Shown one piece after another: positions 44,966 to 56,935 of a stretch of DNA of 64,000 bases. The DNA lies in assembly GCF_050436995.1 (NCBI RefSeq), contig NC_134775.1, forward strand, positions 6,177,124 to 6,241,123. The letters are read 5' to 3'. The translations under genes were made by a program, and so were the position numbers. How positions within the stretch are numbered: the stretch's first letter is position 1; each line of letters starts with the position of its first letter. Source of the stretch: Anticarsia gemmatalis. Taxonomy: Eukaryota > Arthropoda > Insecta > Lepidoptera > Erebidae. The notes below the pieces were generated by a model. It saw nothing but the letters and a program-made list of their open reading frames with translations. It was not told the origin of the DNA and searched no databases.

Positions 44966-45443
44966 AACAGTTCACTTTAAACAATCAGTACACAGCAGAA
45001 GTCCAAAAGAAAGCCGGGGTCAACGTGAAGAAACTGTAATCGGAGTCCAAAAACAATGCCAGGGTCGTATATAGTCGCAGAATACAATGGGGAGACGAGG
45101 AAGCGTAGTCACACACACAAACAAACAAACGACTGATGTTAGCCGTCGACGCTTGCCCGCGCGCATTCACTGCCCCTTCCCCGCCACCCGTTGCCGCCGC
45201 CGGCAATCTCCCCGCGTCTACCTGTCGCTTATTGTGTGTCCAAACCAAAATGAAAACAAAATATCATAAAAACAAGAAAAATAAGTGATATTTTTATTCT
45301 GATAGGTGTTACCATATAACTCTAAACGGACTAACGATAGGAACTTGACTCCATAGGAACTTTTACTCGGGCTACTAAGAGCTATTCAAGGACGTATCAC
45401 ATATTGCTATTGGAAGTGGGTACCAAAGTGTTGCATGATTCTT
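44966..45443 (-). promoter_or_regulatory. 5' region of the DDE transposon
   Basis: GC-rich patches (45090-45235) and a TATATA (45071, opposite strand) upstream of the transposase ATG; the terminal repeat occupies about 45385-45443. No gene. Confidence 0.4.
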
Positions 45444-45451
45444 TGTTAAAG

Positions 45452-48400
45452 TTAAGATACGCCTGAGATGATGTTTGGTCGACTTTACAGCCGACTCCCA
45501 TAATCCACCAAAGTGAGGGGTATATGCGGGAATAAAAGAAAAGTTAATGCCAGGGTCAATCGTACTGAGGCCTAAGTCCTGTGAAAGAAGGTTGGCCAAT
45601 TCGTTGAAAGCGCCTACGAAAGTTGTTCCGTTGTCGGAATAGATGTTGCGAGGTTTCCCCCTACGAGCAATAAAGCGGTTCATGGCAGCCAAGAAAGCCT
45701 CTTTGGTGAGGTCTGACACCAACTCTAGGTGTACAGCTCTCGTAGCTAAGCACACAAACACACATATAAAACATTTAATAAGTCTACATCCTCTACCTTT
45801 ACGATCAGCTATCATGATTGGACCAGCGTAGTCAACCCCAGAATCTAAGAAAGGAAATTCCAAGTGCAGACGTTGCTTTGGAAGGTTACCCATGATGGGT
45901 TGTACGGTATTCGCCTTGATCCTACAACATTTTACGCATTTATGCGTAACCTTCTTTGCTAAAGATCTACCCCCGATAGGATAGTAGTGATGACGGATGG
46001 TAGAAAGTAATAGTTGAGGTCCTGGATGTAAAAGTCGTAAATGATACATATGAAATAAGAGATCACATATTCTATGTGATTTAGATAAAATAATAGGATG
46101 CTTAATGTTAAAATCATAAAATGAATTGTTTAATCTGCCTCCAACACGAATTAAACATAAAGATTTGTCAAAAAATGGAGACAGCGATAAGAGTTTGTTC
46201 TTTGCAGGTAAGTCTTTGCCTTTGGAAAGAAGCTTGTACTCCTCAGAAAAAGATTCCTTTTGACTATACCTAAATAGCACATTTAGAGCACTTTGTAATT
46301 CTACAGACGTCAGCAGACCAACGCTAGGTTGTTTCTTACATTTAAAGTTTATGAAACGTATAAGATAGGCGGTCATGCGCTGTATTTTATTGAAATCACT
46401 ATATTTTAAAACTAATTTCGATATGAGACCTATGGAATCAGAAGTATTAACGAGAAAGGAAGAAGAAGAATTGACCACTGCTGGTAAGTTTATGAGTTCT
46501 TGTCGATGATGTTTGGGAAATTGTGGCCATTTTGAAGCATCTTCACTTAAGAAGTGTGGTCCTGACCACCACAACGTAGAAGTGAGCAATGTTTCAGCTC
46601 TGAGTCCACGCGAAGCGAGGTCTGCGGGGTTTTCAAGTGAAGGAACGTAACGCCAAGTCCTGCCCCCGGAAATTTCTTGAATTTCAGATACTCGATGGCG
46701 GACAAAGGTTTTAAGCTGTGACGGAGAAGCAGACAGCCAGCCCAAAACTATAGTGGAGTCACTCCAGAAGTAAGTATCATGGATAACTAAGGTTAGTGAG
46801 TGACGCACTTTCTGGTATAATCTAGAACCTAACAAAGAAGCACAAAGTTCGAGACGAGGTATGGTAGTAGGTTTCACCGGAGCTACCTTGCTCTTGGCAG
46901 TAAGTAAACGAACGTGAATCTCTCCGTCTTGTGCTTCGCTGCGGATGTACACACAGGCACCGTATGCTCTCTCCGACGCATCAGTGAACACATGCACCTG
47001 TACAAAAGAAGGCGAATCACAAGTTACCCATCGTGGCACCGTGAACTGTTTTAAATAAGGTAAGCTATTTTGAAAATTATTCCATGCATGTTGAATGTTT
47101 TCAGGTAGTGGCTCATCCCAAGAACACTTTACAAGCCACAGCTGCTGCATGATAACTTTAGCCTCTACAATACATGGAACAACTAAACCAAGTGGGTCAA
47201 ATATTTGTGCTATAACTGAAAGGATTTTGCGTTCTGTGGCAATGTCACTGGTAGTGAAGGTTAAGCTAATGGAAAATGTAAATGTATCACTTGAACACCG
47301 CCAGTTCAGCCCTAAGGTTTTAGATGTTTCGTTATCACTAAGGTTCACAAAATCAGAAATAACATGGTCTTTACATAATGCTTGGATGACTTCATTTGAG
47401 TTAGATTGCCACTTGCGAAGATTATATTTGGCTGACTGAAGAACAGCAATGACCTGACGATACCTATCTACTGTTTCGCCGACAGATGAACCACCGGACA
47501 AATAGTCATCGACATAACAATCATGTACTATTGTGTATCGCGTTGGCAAATCATCGCACTCCTCAGCCAGTTGAATTAAAGACCTAGTAGCTAAGTAAGG
47601 CGCTGAGGCTGTGCCGTACGTCACCGTGTTAAGTGTGTAAGATTCTAACTCATGTGTAGGCTCTTCTCTCCAAAGAATCTTTTGTAAAGGCCGATGAATG
47701 TCATTTACAAGTGTCTGACGGTACATCTTCTCGATGTCTGCACTAACTACAATTTTATGTTGACGAAATCTAAGAAGAATTGAAAGTAAATCATCTTGGA
47801 GAGTAGGGCCCACCATTTGAATATTATTAAAGGATTTTCCAGAAGATGTGGTGGCTGAAGCATCGAAAACGACTCTTAATTTAGTCGTAGTTCTCGACTC
47901 TTTCAGAACACCATGATGCGGTAAATAATTAGAAGGTTTCGAGCTACATTTATTACTGTCTTTAGACATATGGCCTAATTTAATGTAGTCGTTTATAAAG
48001 TCGACATATAATGATTTTAGATAGGAGTCTTTAGCTAAACGGCGTTCTAATGATAAAAAACGACGCTTAGCCATCCCATATGAATCACCCAAGACGTCTG
48101 GTGACTCTTTAAGAGGTATGCTTACCACAAATCGTCCGTCGGGAGCACGAAATGTAGTTTCTACGTAAAGTTCCTCACAAGATCTCTCCTCGTGAGTCAG
48201 TTGGTGTTTTGCAGATACTGAATCTAACTCCCAGAAGCGATCTAAGTCCGGCTGCAATGTTTCAGCAAGCATACATAGATTAGAAGATGAGTTAGAGTTA
48301 TAAACGGTACCCGATATGACCCAACCTAATTTCGATTCGATTAATGTTGGCATTAATTTACCTAAAGGAATACGATTACTACCTATGATACCCCAAAAGA

Positions 48401-48470
48401 CTTCCGCGCCGACAAGAATGTCGATCGCAGACGGAACAAAGAAGTTAGGGTCGAAACTTGCAAAAAAAGA
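45452..48470 (-). pseudogene. pol: BEL-2 pol: RT, RNase H, integrase
   Basis: On the minus strand the frame from 48353 (and its continuation upstream to the A-run near 48470) has the RT start LPHHGVLKESRTTTKLRVVFDASA, DDLLSILLRFRQHKIVVSADIEKMYRQ, the catalytic YVDDYLSGG, RNase H (HVFTDASERAYGACVYI, LELCASLLG, FWSDSTIVLGWL), integrase zinc motif (HHYYPIGGRS...CVKCCRIKA), VDYAGPI, SDNGTTFVGAFNELA and HFGGLWESAVK, then runs into the DDE transposon after RRILTLT. This is the complete BEL/Pao domain order with no internal stop. Confidence 0.93.
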
Positions 48471-49183
48471 AAAAAAAAAAGTATTATATTAGACGGTAAT
48501 ACTAAGTTGTCTATGTTTACATAAGTGTTTGGTACTGAAGATGCAATTTTTGTTAAAACGTGACATTCAATGTTGAGCGTATAGTCGCTATGAACCGATT
48601 TAAATGAGACAGAACAGCCTTGAACGCAGTTAGAGCTATGGTCATTGATACCTCTTACCTTTGATGCGACATTATAAGTAGGTAAATTGATACTACGAGC
48701 AAATTCTTCCGTCACGAAATTGGCCGTACTGCCACTATCGAGCAATACTCGCGCGGTGTGATGTTTACCATCGGAACCAACCACCTCAACAAGCGCTGTG
48801 GACAGTAATACGACACGGGATGAGTAAATATTATCTGCAGCTAACGTAATATTCGGTATATTTGTAATTGTATTATCAGGATCAATATGTAATAACGTGT
48901 TGTGTTTGTCCTGACAATACTTGCAGTGTCCCAAGCTACATTTTTTGCTATTATGCCCCGGTCGAAGACAATTCATGCATACATTAGATTCTCTGGCTTT
49001 CTTGATACGCGCTGGTATACTTAAACTTCTAAATACATCGCACTGAAAAAGGAAATGTTCCTTGCGACACATAGGACATGGTATGGTTTTAAATGAAGAT
49101 GTTGGGTCTGAAGGACCTGAGGGTTTTTTAGTTTTGTAAATGCCAACATGTAAGCCCTCGCTCTCTACGATAGATGACCTAGA
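48383..49183 (-). pseudogene. BEL-2 gag zinc knuckles and protease
   Basis: Three knuckles (CPMCRKEHFLFQC, CMNCLRPGHNSKKC, CKYCQDKH) precede the aspartic protease VLLDSGSTANFV. A slip in the A-rich run at about 48462-48480 sends the frame to a stop at 48383; the correct frame continues as SAIDILVGAEVFWGIIG into pol. Confidence 0.88.
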
Positions 49184-50137
49184 CTACTCAAGTGTCTCAA
49201 GTAAATCAGCCCTATTACTAACAAACTGAATGAAGTCATTGAATGTTGGAGGTTCCTTCAACGTATTGCGGTGCTCTTCCCACTCACGATTAGTCACCTG
49301 ATCAAGTTTGTTCGTCATAATGTGAATAAGAAGAGTGTCCCAATGTTCTACGGGTTGACCTAAGGTGGATAAAGCTCTTAAGTTTTTATTAGCACTATCT
49401 ACTATATATCGTAAAGCCTTACTTGACTCCTTGTTGACCGGACTCATGTTGAAGATGGCTTGGACATGGTTGTTGACAAGTAACCTTTTGTTGTCATACC
49501 TATCACAAAGAAGCTTCCAAGCAGCGTCGTAATTGGCAGACCTAAAGTCAAGATTATCAATCACGAGTGAAGCGCTACCCTTTAACGATGCACGCAAATA
49601 ATGCAACTTATTAATTTTGTCAATGCTGTCGTTATTATGTATGATTGAAAGAAAAGTATCGCGAAACTCTAGCCAATCATGATAGCTGCCAGAAAACTTA
49701 GGCAAATCTATTTTAGGTAAACGAATAGAATTGTGTTTGTTTGTGTGCTTACTGCAAGAACCGAAGTCGGAGGCGGAGTCTTCCTCTGCGAGATGCTTGC
49801 GAGTACTGTGTAGCAACTGGCGTGCAGAAGCCACCAAATTCGCGAACTGGCTCTCGAACTGCTCACGCTCTGCATATTGCTCGCTGGGTTCGTCTGCTAA
49901 CTCCTCCAACTGGTTCTGTAACGTGTCATATTTCTCATATAAATTCTCAAATATATTAAGACGGTATTCTACTTCTACCAGTTGTACCTCACTAAGCTTT
50001 TCACACGAACGAGAGATCTCGAGGTACGATGAAAACTGCGTAAGCTTAGCCTTGATTGAAGCGCGTTTTTTAAATAAGAGTCTTTGTGTCAGACATTTTA
50101 AAAGTATAGAGAAGGAAAGATCTAAAAGCAAAACCAA
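49184..50137 (-). pseudogene. gag: BEL-2 gag
   Basis: The minus frame starts at 50137 (the true ATG is probably the internal MCL or upstream MVLLL; basic RASIKAKLTQF follows) and includes IRLPKIDLPKFSGSYHDWLEFRDTFLSIIH, the family's capsid signature, and EEHRNTLKEPP. An in-frame TAG at 49184-49186 separates it from the zinc-knuckle part, which is in the same frame. Confidence 0.9.
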
Positions 50138-51037
50138 GCCAACTAACTAATAGATGATTATACTAATGAAGAAGTAATAAATAAGCAGAAATATTGTTGA
50201 AAGAGGCGTTCTAAATAAATTGACTAAGTACCTGATAAAATTTTAGAGCAATGTAAAAGTTAAGTTCCTGAGAAAAAATCGTTAGCAATTTGAACTACAA
50301 AAAAGTTAGATGCCTGACAAAAAAATTATAGCAATGTGAAGCTTTGCAAGTTACGATGATCAAATAATGCACTGTAATGTAAACAAACTTGCAAACACTA
50401 AAATACACAAAAAATATTAAAAATGGTATTGTGAATTAGCAAAAATATGATATTCTAAGCTACTTTATGTATGGAAGGTGTGATGAAACTGTTTAAATTC
50501 AAAGTTTATGGCTGAAGATGACTATGATTAGGATGATTTGCAAAAAAATTACAGCTAACTTTAAGGTTAACTAAGAAGTTGAAAATAATGAATGAATTAT
50601 GATTTAATGATTATGGATAAGAATGATTTTATGGATATGATATGAAAAAAGGAATTGGAACGAGCTCACGGTTTTGTGCTGCAAACCACTGATGATGATT
50701 GTGGTGATGAGATATTCCAACGACGGATGTTCTTCAATACAAGACGACAATCTATTGTGATTTTGCTATTCCGCTGCTGCCAACAAATTCTTCTAATCTT
50801 CTCTTCTCGTCCGTTGGGTTGAAGCAGGCTAAGACGGCTGAATTACGTATTCAGACCGGTGCCGATGTTCACGACGTCCAAACCAAGACACGAAGCGCGA
50901 TGATGATGATATGAGTGTGCAAAGCCAACGTGAAGACAGGTGAAGATCTTGAAATATTTTTGAAAATGTAACGGTCAAAAAATTCTTCTCGATATGATTT
51001 CCTTCTTCGGTTCAAAGTAACGGTAGAAGGACCAAAA
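50138..51037 (-). other. BEL-2 5' leader with tRNA primer-binding site
   Basis: About 900 bp between gag and LTR. TTTTGGTCCTTCTACCG (minus strand, at 51037 downward) is the primer-binding site. No ORF of note. Confidence 0.75.
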
Positions 51038-51331
51038 TGTATAGTTGGATCCCTGTGTTGAGACGACGACAACTATAGCTGGGTTGTTGATAAATGAGTG
51101 GACTGTATTTAAAGGGAATAAAAATATATTTTCAAGAGTACAATCGAACGGCAAACAACGTAAATGTTAGGATGCGCGAGCGCGTATGTTCGGTCTCGCT
51201 TGCTGTCAGGCACTGGCGGGCGGCCGGTCGGCGGGGCGCTGGCCCGCTGCGATGACGCAGCTGTTACCGCTCCGCGCACCGCGTTCCATCCGAGATCCCG
51301 CCTATGTGGAGCATGAGTCAACGACTCAACA
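51038..51331 (-). repeat. BEL-2 5' LTR
   Basis: Partner of 41670-41963. Confidence 0.95.
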
Positions 51332-53420
51332 GTCATAAAATGAGTTATTTAGTCTACCACCTACACGAATAAGCTTAGATGATTTATCTAGAAAGGGTGA
51401 TAGAGATAAAAGTTTATTTTTTACTGGTAGTTGTTTACCTGCCAACAACAAGTGGTACTCTTCACGAAAGGACTCTTGTTGACTTAATCTAAGTAAGAAA
51501 TGTAGGGAAGTAGTTAATTCTGTGCTAGCAAGTAGACCACCGTTTGTACATGTTTTTCTACATTTGTTTATAAATCGAAATACGAATGCTATAATACGTT
51601 GCAGCTTATTAAAGTTAGAGTATTTCTGTGCTATTGTTGAAAAATAATTATTATCGTTGTTGTTTGTGTCAATGTGATGAGAGACTGCTACTTCTATAGA
51701 GTCCGATGTAACATTCTGAGGAAATATAGGCCATAAAGACGACTCTTTCTGTAAAAACTGTGGGCTTGACCACCATAATGAAGATGACAATAGCTTGTCA
51801 GCCCTAAGTCCGCGCGAAACGAGATCTGCAGGGTTTTCGAGAGAAGAAACGTAGCGCCAAGAACAACCTGCGACAGTATCCTGAATCTCAGAAACGCGAT
51901 GACGAACGAAGGCCTGTAATTGTGTTGGTGGCGCAGACAGCCAACCCAAGACAATGGTGGAGTCGCACCAAAATGTCGACTCCTGTATATTTACAGTCAG
52001 AGACTTACGAACCTTATGATAAAGCCGAGTACCTAACAAGGCTCCTGAAAGTTCCAATCTAGGAATGGTGGTTGGTTTGATGGGAGCCACCTTGCTTTTA
52101 GCGGTAAACAGGCGAACGCAAACCTCTCCATTTTCCTTGACGCTTCGAACATAAATGCATGCACCGTAAGCCTTTTCAGAAGCATCAGAGAAGATATGCA
52201 ATTGCAAAGAAGATACTGAATCGCATGATACCCAACGGGGTATTTCAAAGTTGTTCAGAAGAGGTAAAGTGTTCTGAAAGGCACTCCAATCATGCTGAAT
52301 ATCTTCAGGTATAGGATCGTCCCAAGAGCATTTAGCTAACCAAAGCTGTTGCATGATTATTTTGGCACCGACGATGCAAGGGACGACCAACCCGAGGGGA
52401 TCAAAAATCTGTGCGATTGTTGACAAAATTTGACGTTTTGTGATTTTGTCTGAAACAGTCAAATTTATACGAAATGTAAATGTATCAGTCGAACACCTCC
52501 AATGAAGTCCAAGTGTTTTCGACATCTGATTACCATAGCTCAAATCTAAAAAATCTGAACCAGTCATATCATTGCATAACGCTTGTAAGACGTCATGTGA
52601 ATTTGACTGCCACTTGCGAAGATTGAACTTTGCCGACTGTACAGCAGCAACGACTTGGCGACACTTGTTTATGGTCTCTGAAACGGATGAACCACCAGAT
52701 AAGTAATCATCAACGTAAAAGTCATGTGCCAGACTAAATCGTATATCTGGATCAGAGCACTCCTTCGACAACTGAATCAAGCATCTGGTTGCTAAAAAGG
52801 GAGCCGATGCAGTACCGTACGTTACGGTGTTTAAAGTGTAGGTTCTCAGTTTATGCTTAGGATCTCTCTGCTCTCCAAAGAATCTGTTGTAGAGGTCTAT
52901 GAACCTCACTAACTAATGTTTGTCGATACATTTTTTCGATGTCCGCACTAACCACAACTTTGTATTGACGAAAACGAAGCAATATCGACAACAAATCATC
53001 TTGCAAAGTTGGCCCGACCATTTGTATGTCATTAAATGATTTGCCCGATGTTGTTTTAGCCGAAGCATCGAATACAACACGAAGTTTCGTTGTAATGCTT
53101 GACTCCTTTAAGACACCATGATGTGGAAGAAAATAGGCATGATTCGAATTAAAAATTTGTTTGTTCACAACCGACATATGCCCTAAGTGTATGTACTCGT
53201 TCATGAAGTCTACATACATAGCCTTAAAATAAGAATCTCCGGCTAGACGACGCTCAAGAGATAAGAGTCTTTGTTTAGCCATCATGTATGAGTCTCCAAG
53301 TACATCAGGGGACTCTTTTAAAGGAATGTTTACCACGAAGCGACCATCTGAATCACGAACAGTAGTGTCAATAAAGAGTTGTTCGCAATCTCGTTCCTCC
53401 GAAGTAAACTTATGTTTTGA
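51332..53420 (-). pseudogene. pol: BEL-1 pol: RT and RNase H
   Basis: Minus frames 53336-52857 and 52909-51332 overlap with one frameshift near 52870. RT: YFLPHHGVLKESSITTKLRVVFDASA, KVVVSADIEKMYRQ, FYVDDYLSGG; RNase H: HIFSDASEKAYGACIYV, FWCDSTIVLGWL. Strongly similar to BEL-2 pol, so BEL-1 and BEL-2 are related families. It ends at NNSFYD, where BEL-2 inserted. Confidence 0.9.
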
Positions 53421-53652
53421 ATTTATTTTATTTATTTATTTATTTATTTTTAAAAGACAACTCCCGCACTAAGAATTGCTCTTGTGTCGCGGGGACTTTT
53501 ACAAACATACAAACAACGGACACAAAGCACAACCAGACCCGAAACAATTATTTGTGGATCGCACAAATAATTGTCCCGTGTGGGAATCGAACCCACGACC
53601 TCCCGTTGCAGTGGTATCGGCGTGGCGACCTAAACCACTGCGCCACGGAGGT
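53421..53652 (-). mobile_element. tRNA-derived SINE in BEL-1
   Basis: On the minus strand the head has RNA polymerase III boxes: A box TGGCGCAGTGG (53645-53635) and B box GGTTCGATTCC (53593-53583). The 3' tail is an (AAAT)n run (+ strand TTTATTTATTTATT at 53421-53450). It separates DSVD from KHKFTSEE of BEL-1 pol. Confidence 0.85.
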
Positions 53653-54867
53653 AGTATCTACAGAGTCTAACATCCAAAAACGAGTTTAGTCGGTTTGCAG
53701 GTTATCAATGTGCATGCATTGATGAGAAGATGAGTCAGATTTCTGAAAGACACCGGAAACAATCCAGCCTAGCTTTGACTCGAATAAGGAAGGTTTGTTT
53801 TTACCTAATGCGATACGATTCGCGCCTATGATACTCTAAAACACTTCCGCGCCGACTAAGATGTCGATCGAAGACGGAATGTAGTACTCAGGGTCGGCAA
53901 GACGAATGTTCGAAGGTATACTAATATTGCTTGTATCAATATATGTGTTCGGTATCGAGGACGATACTTTTGGTAAAACCAAGCATTCAATATTGATTTC
54001 ATAATCACTATTGAATGATTTGAAAGAAACCGAGCAACCCTTGTAACAATAAGAAGATTGTTGATTAATACCTATTACCTGTGACTTGGCATTGTAGGTA
54101 GAAAGGTGAAGCTTACGTACAACATCTTCAGAAATAAGGTTCGCCGTACTTCCATTGTCAAGCAAGACTCGCGCCGTGTGAGGTTTGCCCTTGTGGTCCA
54201 TCACTTGCACGAGCGCTGTGGATAGCAAGATAGCACGAGATGTACATCCATGATTGGCTGATAAAGCAAGGGTTTGCGAGTTAGAGTGGTTACTATCGGT
54301 ATTGTCTACATGTAATAAAGTATTGTGTTTTTTCTTACAATACTTGCAATGTCCTAGCTTGCATGAACCAACCTCATGACCAGGTCTCAAGCAATTATGA
54401 CAGACATTGAAAGAATGGACCCTTTTAAGACGATCCTGGACTGAAAGTGACCTAAACTTATCACAGGAAAATACAAAATGATCCTGCTGACACATCGGAC
54501 ACGATTTAGACGTGTCAGTGTAGGAAAGAAAACTTTTGTTTGATTTAAAACTGTTATGTTTATTATTATTGTTACCTTCGCTCTTGAATTTTATAGATTT
54601 TGATTCTTCAAGAGTTTCCAATAAATCAGCCCTATTACCGAGAAAGTTAATAAAAATATTTAATGCTGGAGAGTCGCTTAAAGTGTTTCTATGCTCCTCC
54701 CACTCACGACTTGTTATAGGATCTAACTTGCTAGCCATTATATAAATTATTAAGGTGTTAAGGTTAAAGAAAGGAGTTGGAACGATCTCACGGTTTTTCT
54801 GCGCAAACCACTGCCGAATCCTGTGACGTGGAGATTCCTTCTGGATGATCTCAAGGCACGATGACAC
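53653..54867 (-). pseudogene. BEL-1 gag end, protease and start of pol, N-terminus deleted
   Basis: The main frame (54867-53836) begins in leader-derived codons and joins ASKLDPITSREWEEHRNTL, so most of gag is deleted. Zinc knuckles CPMCQQDHFVFSC, CHNCLRPGHEVGSC, CKYCKKKH and protease VLLDNGSTANLI follow (DNG in place of DSG). A TAG at 53836 and another near 53682 interrupt it. Confidence 0.85.
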
Positions 54868-55004
54868 ACTTCAGATGCGGTTCTGCCTGCTGCGAAGACG
54901 TTCCTGTCCCGTAGCCTCGACGTTTCGACTTCAACTTGAACGCCGTACAGCTTGCCAGTATTTTCTTCGGTCCAAAGTTCAAAGTATCCGGCTCGAAGGA
55001 CCAA

Positions 55005-55301
55005 TGTTCCGGCGATTCCTTGATGGTATTGGAATAATACGCAGAGTGGCCTGTATAAATTATATTGTTGTGAATACTGGTAATAGTACAGAGCTGTCGT
55101 TGCCGATGAGACTATATAATAACAAATGATAAGAAGGCGCGCGTGTCCGCTTGCAATGGCGTCGATCAGCTGACTGGTTACGGAGCCGGCGCACCCGCCG
55201 CTCGCCCGTCAAGCCCCTCGTCCCGCTCCGTCCCCGCGGCCGATGTCGGTCGCGAACGCGAACGATGCGAACGAAGGTCCATGTTGAATGGCTATTCAAC
55301 A
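55005..55301 (-). repeat. BEL-1 5' LTR
   Basis: Partner of 32116-32412; the primer site TTGGTCCTTCGAGCC lies directly beside it on the minus strand. Confidence 0.95.
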
Positions 55302-55340
55302 AATACAAAAATATGAAAAAAAATACGTTCATGTACACAT

Positions 55341-55447
55341 AAAAGTTGATTGACCCATCTGCAGGCGGCGATCGACACCACCGTGACAGCCCAACTGGCT
55401 GGAACAGATCCCACGGGGCCCAATTAGGGCTCTCTTGAAGACCATTG
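55341..55447. repeat. Fragments of the 30104-type Ty3 LTR
   Basis: TCTGCAGGCGGCGATCGACA...GAAGACCATTG matches 30371-30460, while AAAAGTTGATTGACCCA (55345) is the complement of the LTR's last part; a rearranged remnant. Confidence 0.6.
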
Positions 55448-55716
55448 TTAGCACGAGCAGCCAGTCTGCGCTGGCGCTCCGCTGTTTCCACGCATTAGAA
55501 GAGCTCGCCGAGCCCGGACACAACCGCTCTCGCCTCGCGCTCGTAGTGACGTATCCTACTTGTTTCGAGACAATCGTCACGAACTTGCCAGGAGCGTACC
55601 GCGTAGAATAAGTTTAGTCGTATGTGCCTAAGTCTAGTTGCTGTATAACATTGGTTACTGAAAATAAACTAATCCTATCTCGATCCTACGTTTCATACCT
55701 TTTCATCGCTACACAT
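55448..55716 (+). repeat. Possible solo LTR
   Basis: TGTTAGCACGAGC...TTCATCGCTACA with GAAAATAAACTAATCC (about 55658) as a poly(A) region; no partner or clear duplication. Confidence 0.4.
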
Positions 55717-56009
55717 TTATTACACACATATTAATTACATAAAACATATACTTAGCGGCAGAAAAAATGGCCCAAAGTAAAACTACGATAAAACTTTTAT
55801 TTTGGCTGTAACTATTATTTTGTATAAACTATTGTTATTTTTTTTATTATTGTATTGTTACAATTTACACTAAATAGTCGTAATGTTCATCAGTTATCAG
55901 AAATGGGAAAAATAAAAAAATACAGTTTTTTTCGTAATCGTTTATTGAAAGTATGCTCAAAAAACTCGATATCGATATTTACTTTACAAATCACTAAAAG
56001 TTTTAGTGA

Positions 56010-56315
56010 TTAATAATAATAATAGTAATAATCATTTATTCAAATCACTTAATTTCAAACAATATAAATTACATTCATCTAAAAACTACTCGATGACAAT
56101 GGTTGTGGGTGCCTGAACTAGGTTAACCTGTATCTCCGGCGGGAAGCCGGCGGCTTTTTTTTTTGTTGCTCTGGCAACACTAGTGAGATTGATTGAGACA
56201 TTGTAAAATAGTAGCTCCTCAATTTTAATTTTAATTTTATTATTATAAGTGTATATTTATAAGAATTAGTGCATAATATAGTAAAATAGTGATAATAGAT
56301 GTGGTGTACAAATTT
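56010..56315 (-). mobile_element. LINE with the whole body deleted (5' start fused to 3' tail)
   Basis: Minus strand: a 5' UTR-like stretch, ATG at about 56198 (MSQSISLVLPEQQ...), then directly GGAGATACAGGTTAACC and a 3' UTR ending GAATAAATGATTATTA(CTATTATT)n. TAGTGAT occurs at both borders and may be its target duplication. Confidence 0.55.
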
Positions 56316-56321
56316 GTAGCA

Positions 56322-56935
56322 TCGAAATATAACTGTCACCAGCAAGTGGTACAACATGGTCTTGGAGGATTTCTTCAATGTACCCGGCTGCTGTTATGCG
56401 CTGATCTACGATGACAAGCTCCGTACGTGCCTCCAAACATACACCTCCTCACACCATAACAGACCTACCTTTGTAACCGACCGACTGACGTGTTGTGTTG
56501 GGAAGAAACCATTCTTAATGGCGACTGTACACTCTCTCACGACCATTTGATGCTCTTAATGCTATTCAGCACTCATCGGTAAACAAGAACTAGCTCCATT
56601 GGTCGATGGACCAATTCACATGTTTACGAGCAAATCGTAATCGCGCAACTCGATGTTGTCTCTCGAGGTTTGGTACTCGGGCTGGTCTTCTTGCCCGTAA
56701 ATCACTGTCAGAAAGCGGTTTCACAAATCGGTCATCTCTTGCGGATGTACATCGTGTCAGTCCACTTCCTGGTCGCCGCGTGTAGAGACCAGTCTCACGA
56801 TACCTCCTAATCGCAGACCTTAAAGTGGTACGCGATACGTTGAAAAATGCAGCCACCTCTCAATGGTAATGGCCCTGAGCGGACAACCAGACAACCTAAG
56901 CCACTTGGTCAGCAGTAAGCGACATCTTCAAATCT
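56322..56935 (-). pseudogene. Tc1-like transposase pseudogene
   Basis: Minus strand: MSLTADQVA, then stops, then the HTH region AAFFNVSRTTLRSAIRRYRETG and RRPGSGLTRCTSARDDRF; a deletion joins RARRPARVPNLERQHRVARLRFARKHVNW; degraded codons then give SVMVWGG and a GYIEEILQDHVVPLAG-like end. Typical Tc1 order, many stops. Confidence 0.8.

Larger units (their letters stand above)
42479..45443 (-). mobile_element. DDE (IS5/DDE_Tnp_4-type) transposon in BEL-2 pol
   Basis: Imperfect inverted ends of about 55 bp share ATGCAA...CTTTG, GGTACCC, TCCAATAG and ATRTGTGATAYGTC. TGTTAAAG occurs at both junctions (42471-42478, 45444-45451); removing the element plus one such copy (2973 bp, a multiple of three) rejoins pol in frame. 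It carries a two-exon transposase. Superfamily is uncertain: ISL2EU/Harbinger-like catalytic core but an apparent 8-bp duplication. Confidence 0.8.
41670..51331 (-). mobile_element. BEL-2: BEL/Pao retrotransposon inserted in BEL-1 pol
   Basis: LTRs 41670-41963 and 51038-51331, 294 bp each, differ at about three sites; GTCAT flanks both ends (41665-41669, 51332-51336). Removing it plus one GTCAT restores BEL-1 pol (FYD to FNVKHP). The primer-binding site TGGTCCTTCTACCG follows the right LTR on the minus strand. Gag-protease-pol follow in order; a DDE transposon (42479-45443) splits pol. Lesions besides that: one stop and one frameshift. Confidence 0.95.
32116..55301 (-). mobile_element. BEL-1: BEL/Pao retrotransposon with nested insertions
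   Basis: LTRs of 297 bp at 32116-32412 and 55005-55301 differ at about four sites and are flanked by AATAC (32111-32115, 55302-55306). Transcription is on the minus strand: the tRNA-primer site TTGGTCCTTCGAGCC follows the 55005 LTR. Its pol is interrupted by a piggyBac (33539-41602), BEL-2 (41670-51331) and a SINE (53421-53652). It is a pseudogene through stops, frameshifts and loss of most of gag. Confidence 0.92.

Noticed and set aside
45375..45443. Natural C-terminus of BEL-2 pol (NHATLWYPL...)
   Set aside because: These codons lie in the terminal repeat of the inserted DDE transposon; the true continuation is at 42478 downward.
53574..53652. tRNA gene
   Set aside because: A and B boxes are present but the acceptor stem is not closed and an (AAAT)n-tailed body follows; it is a SINE head.
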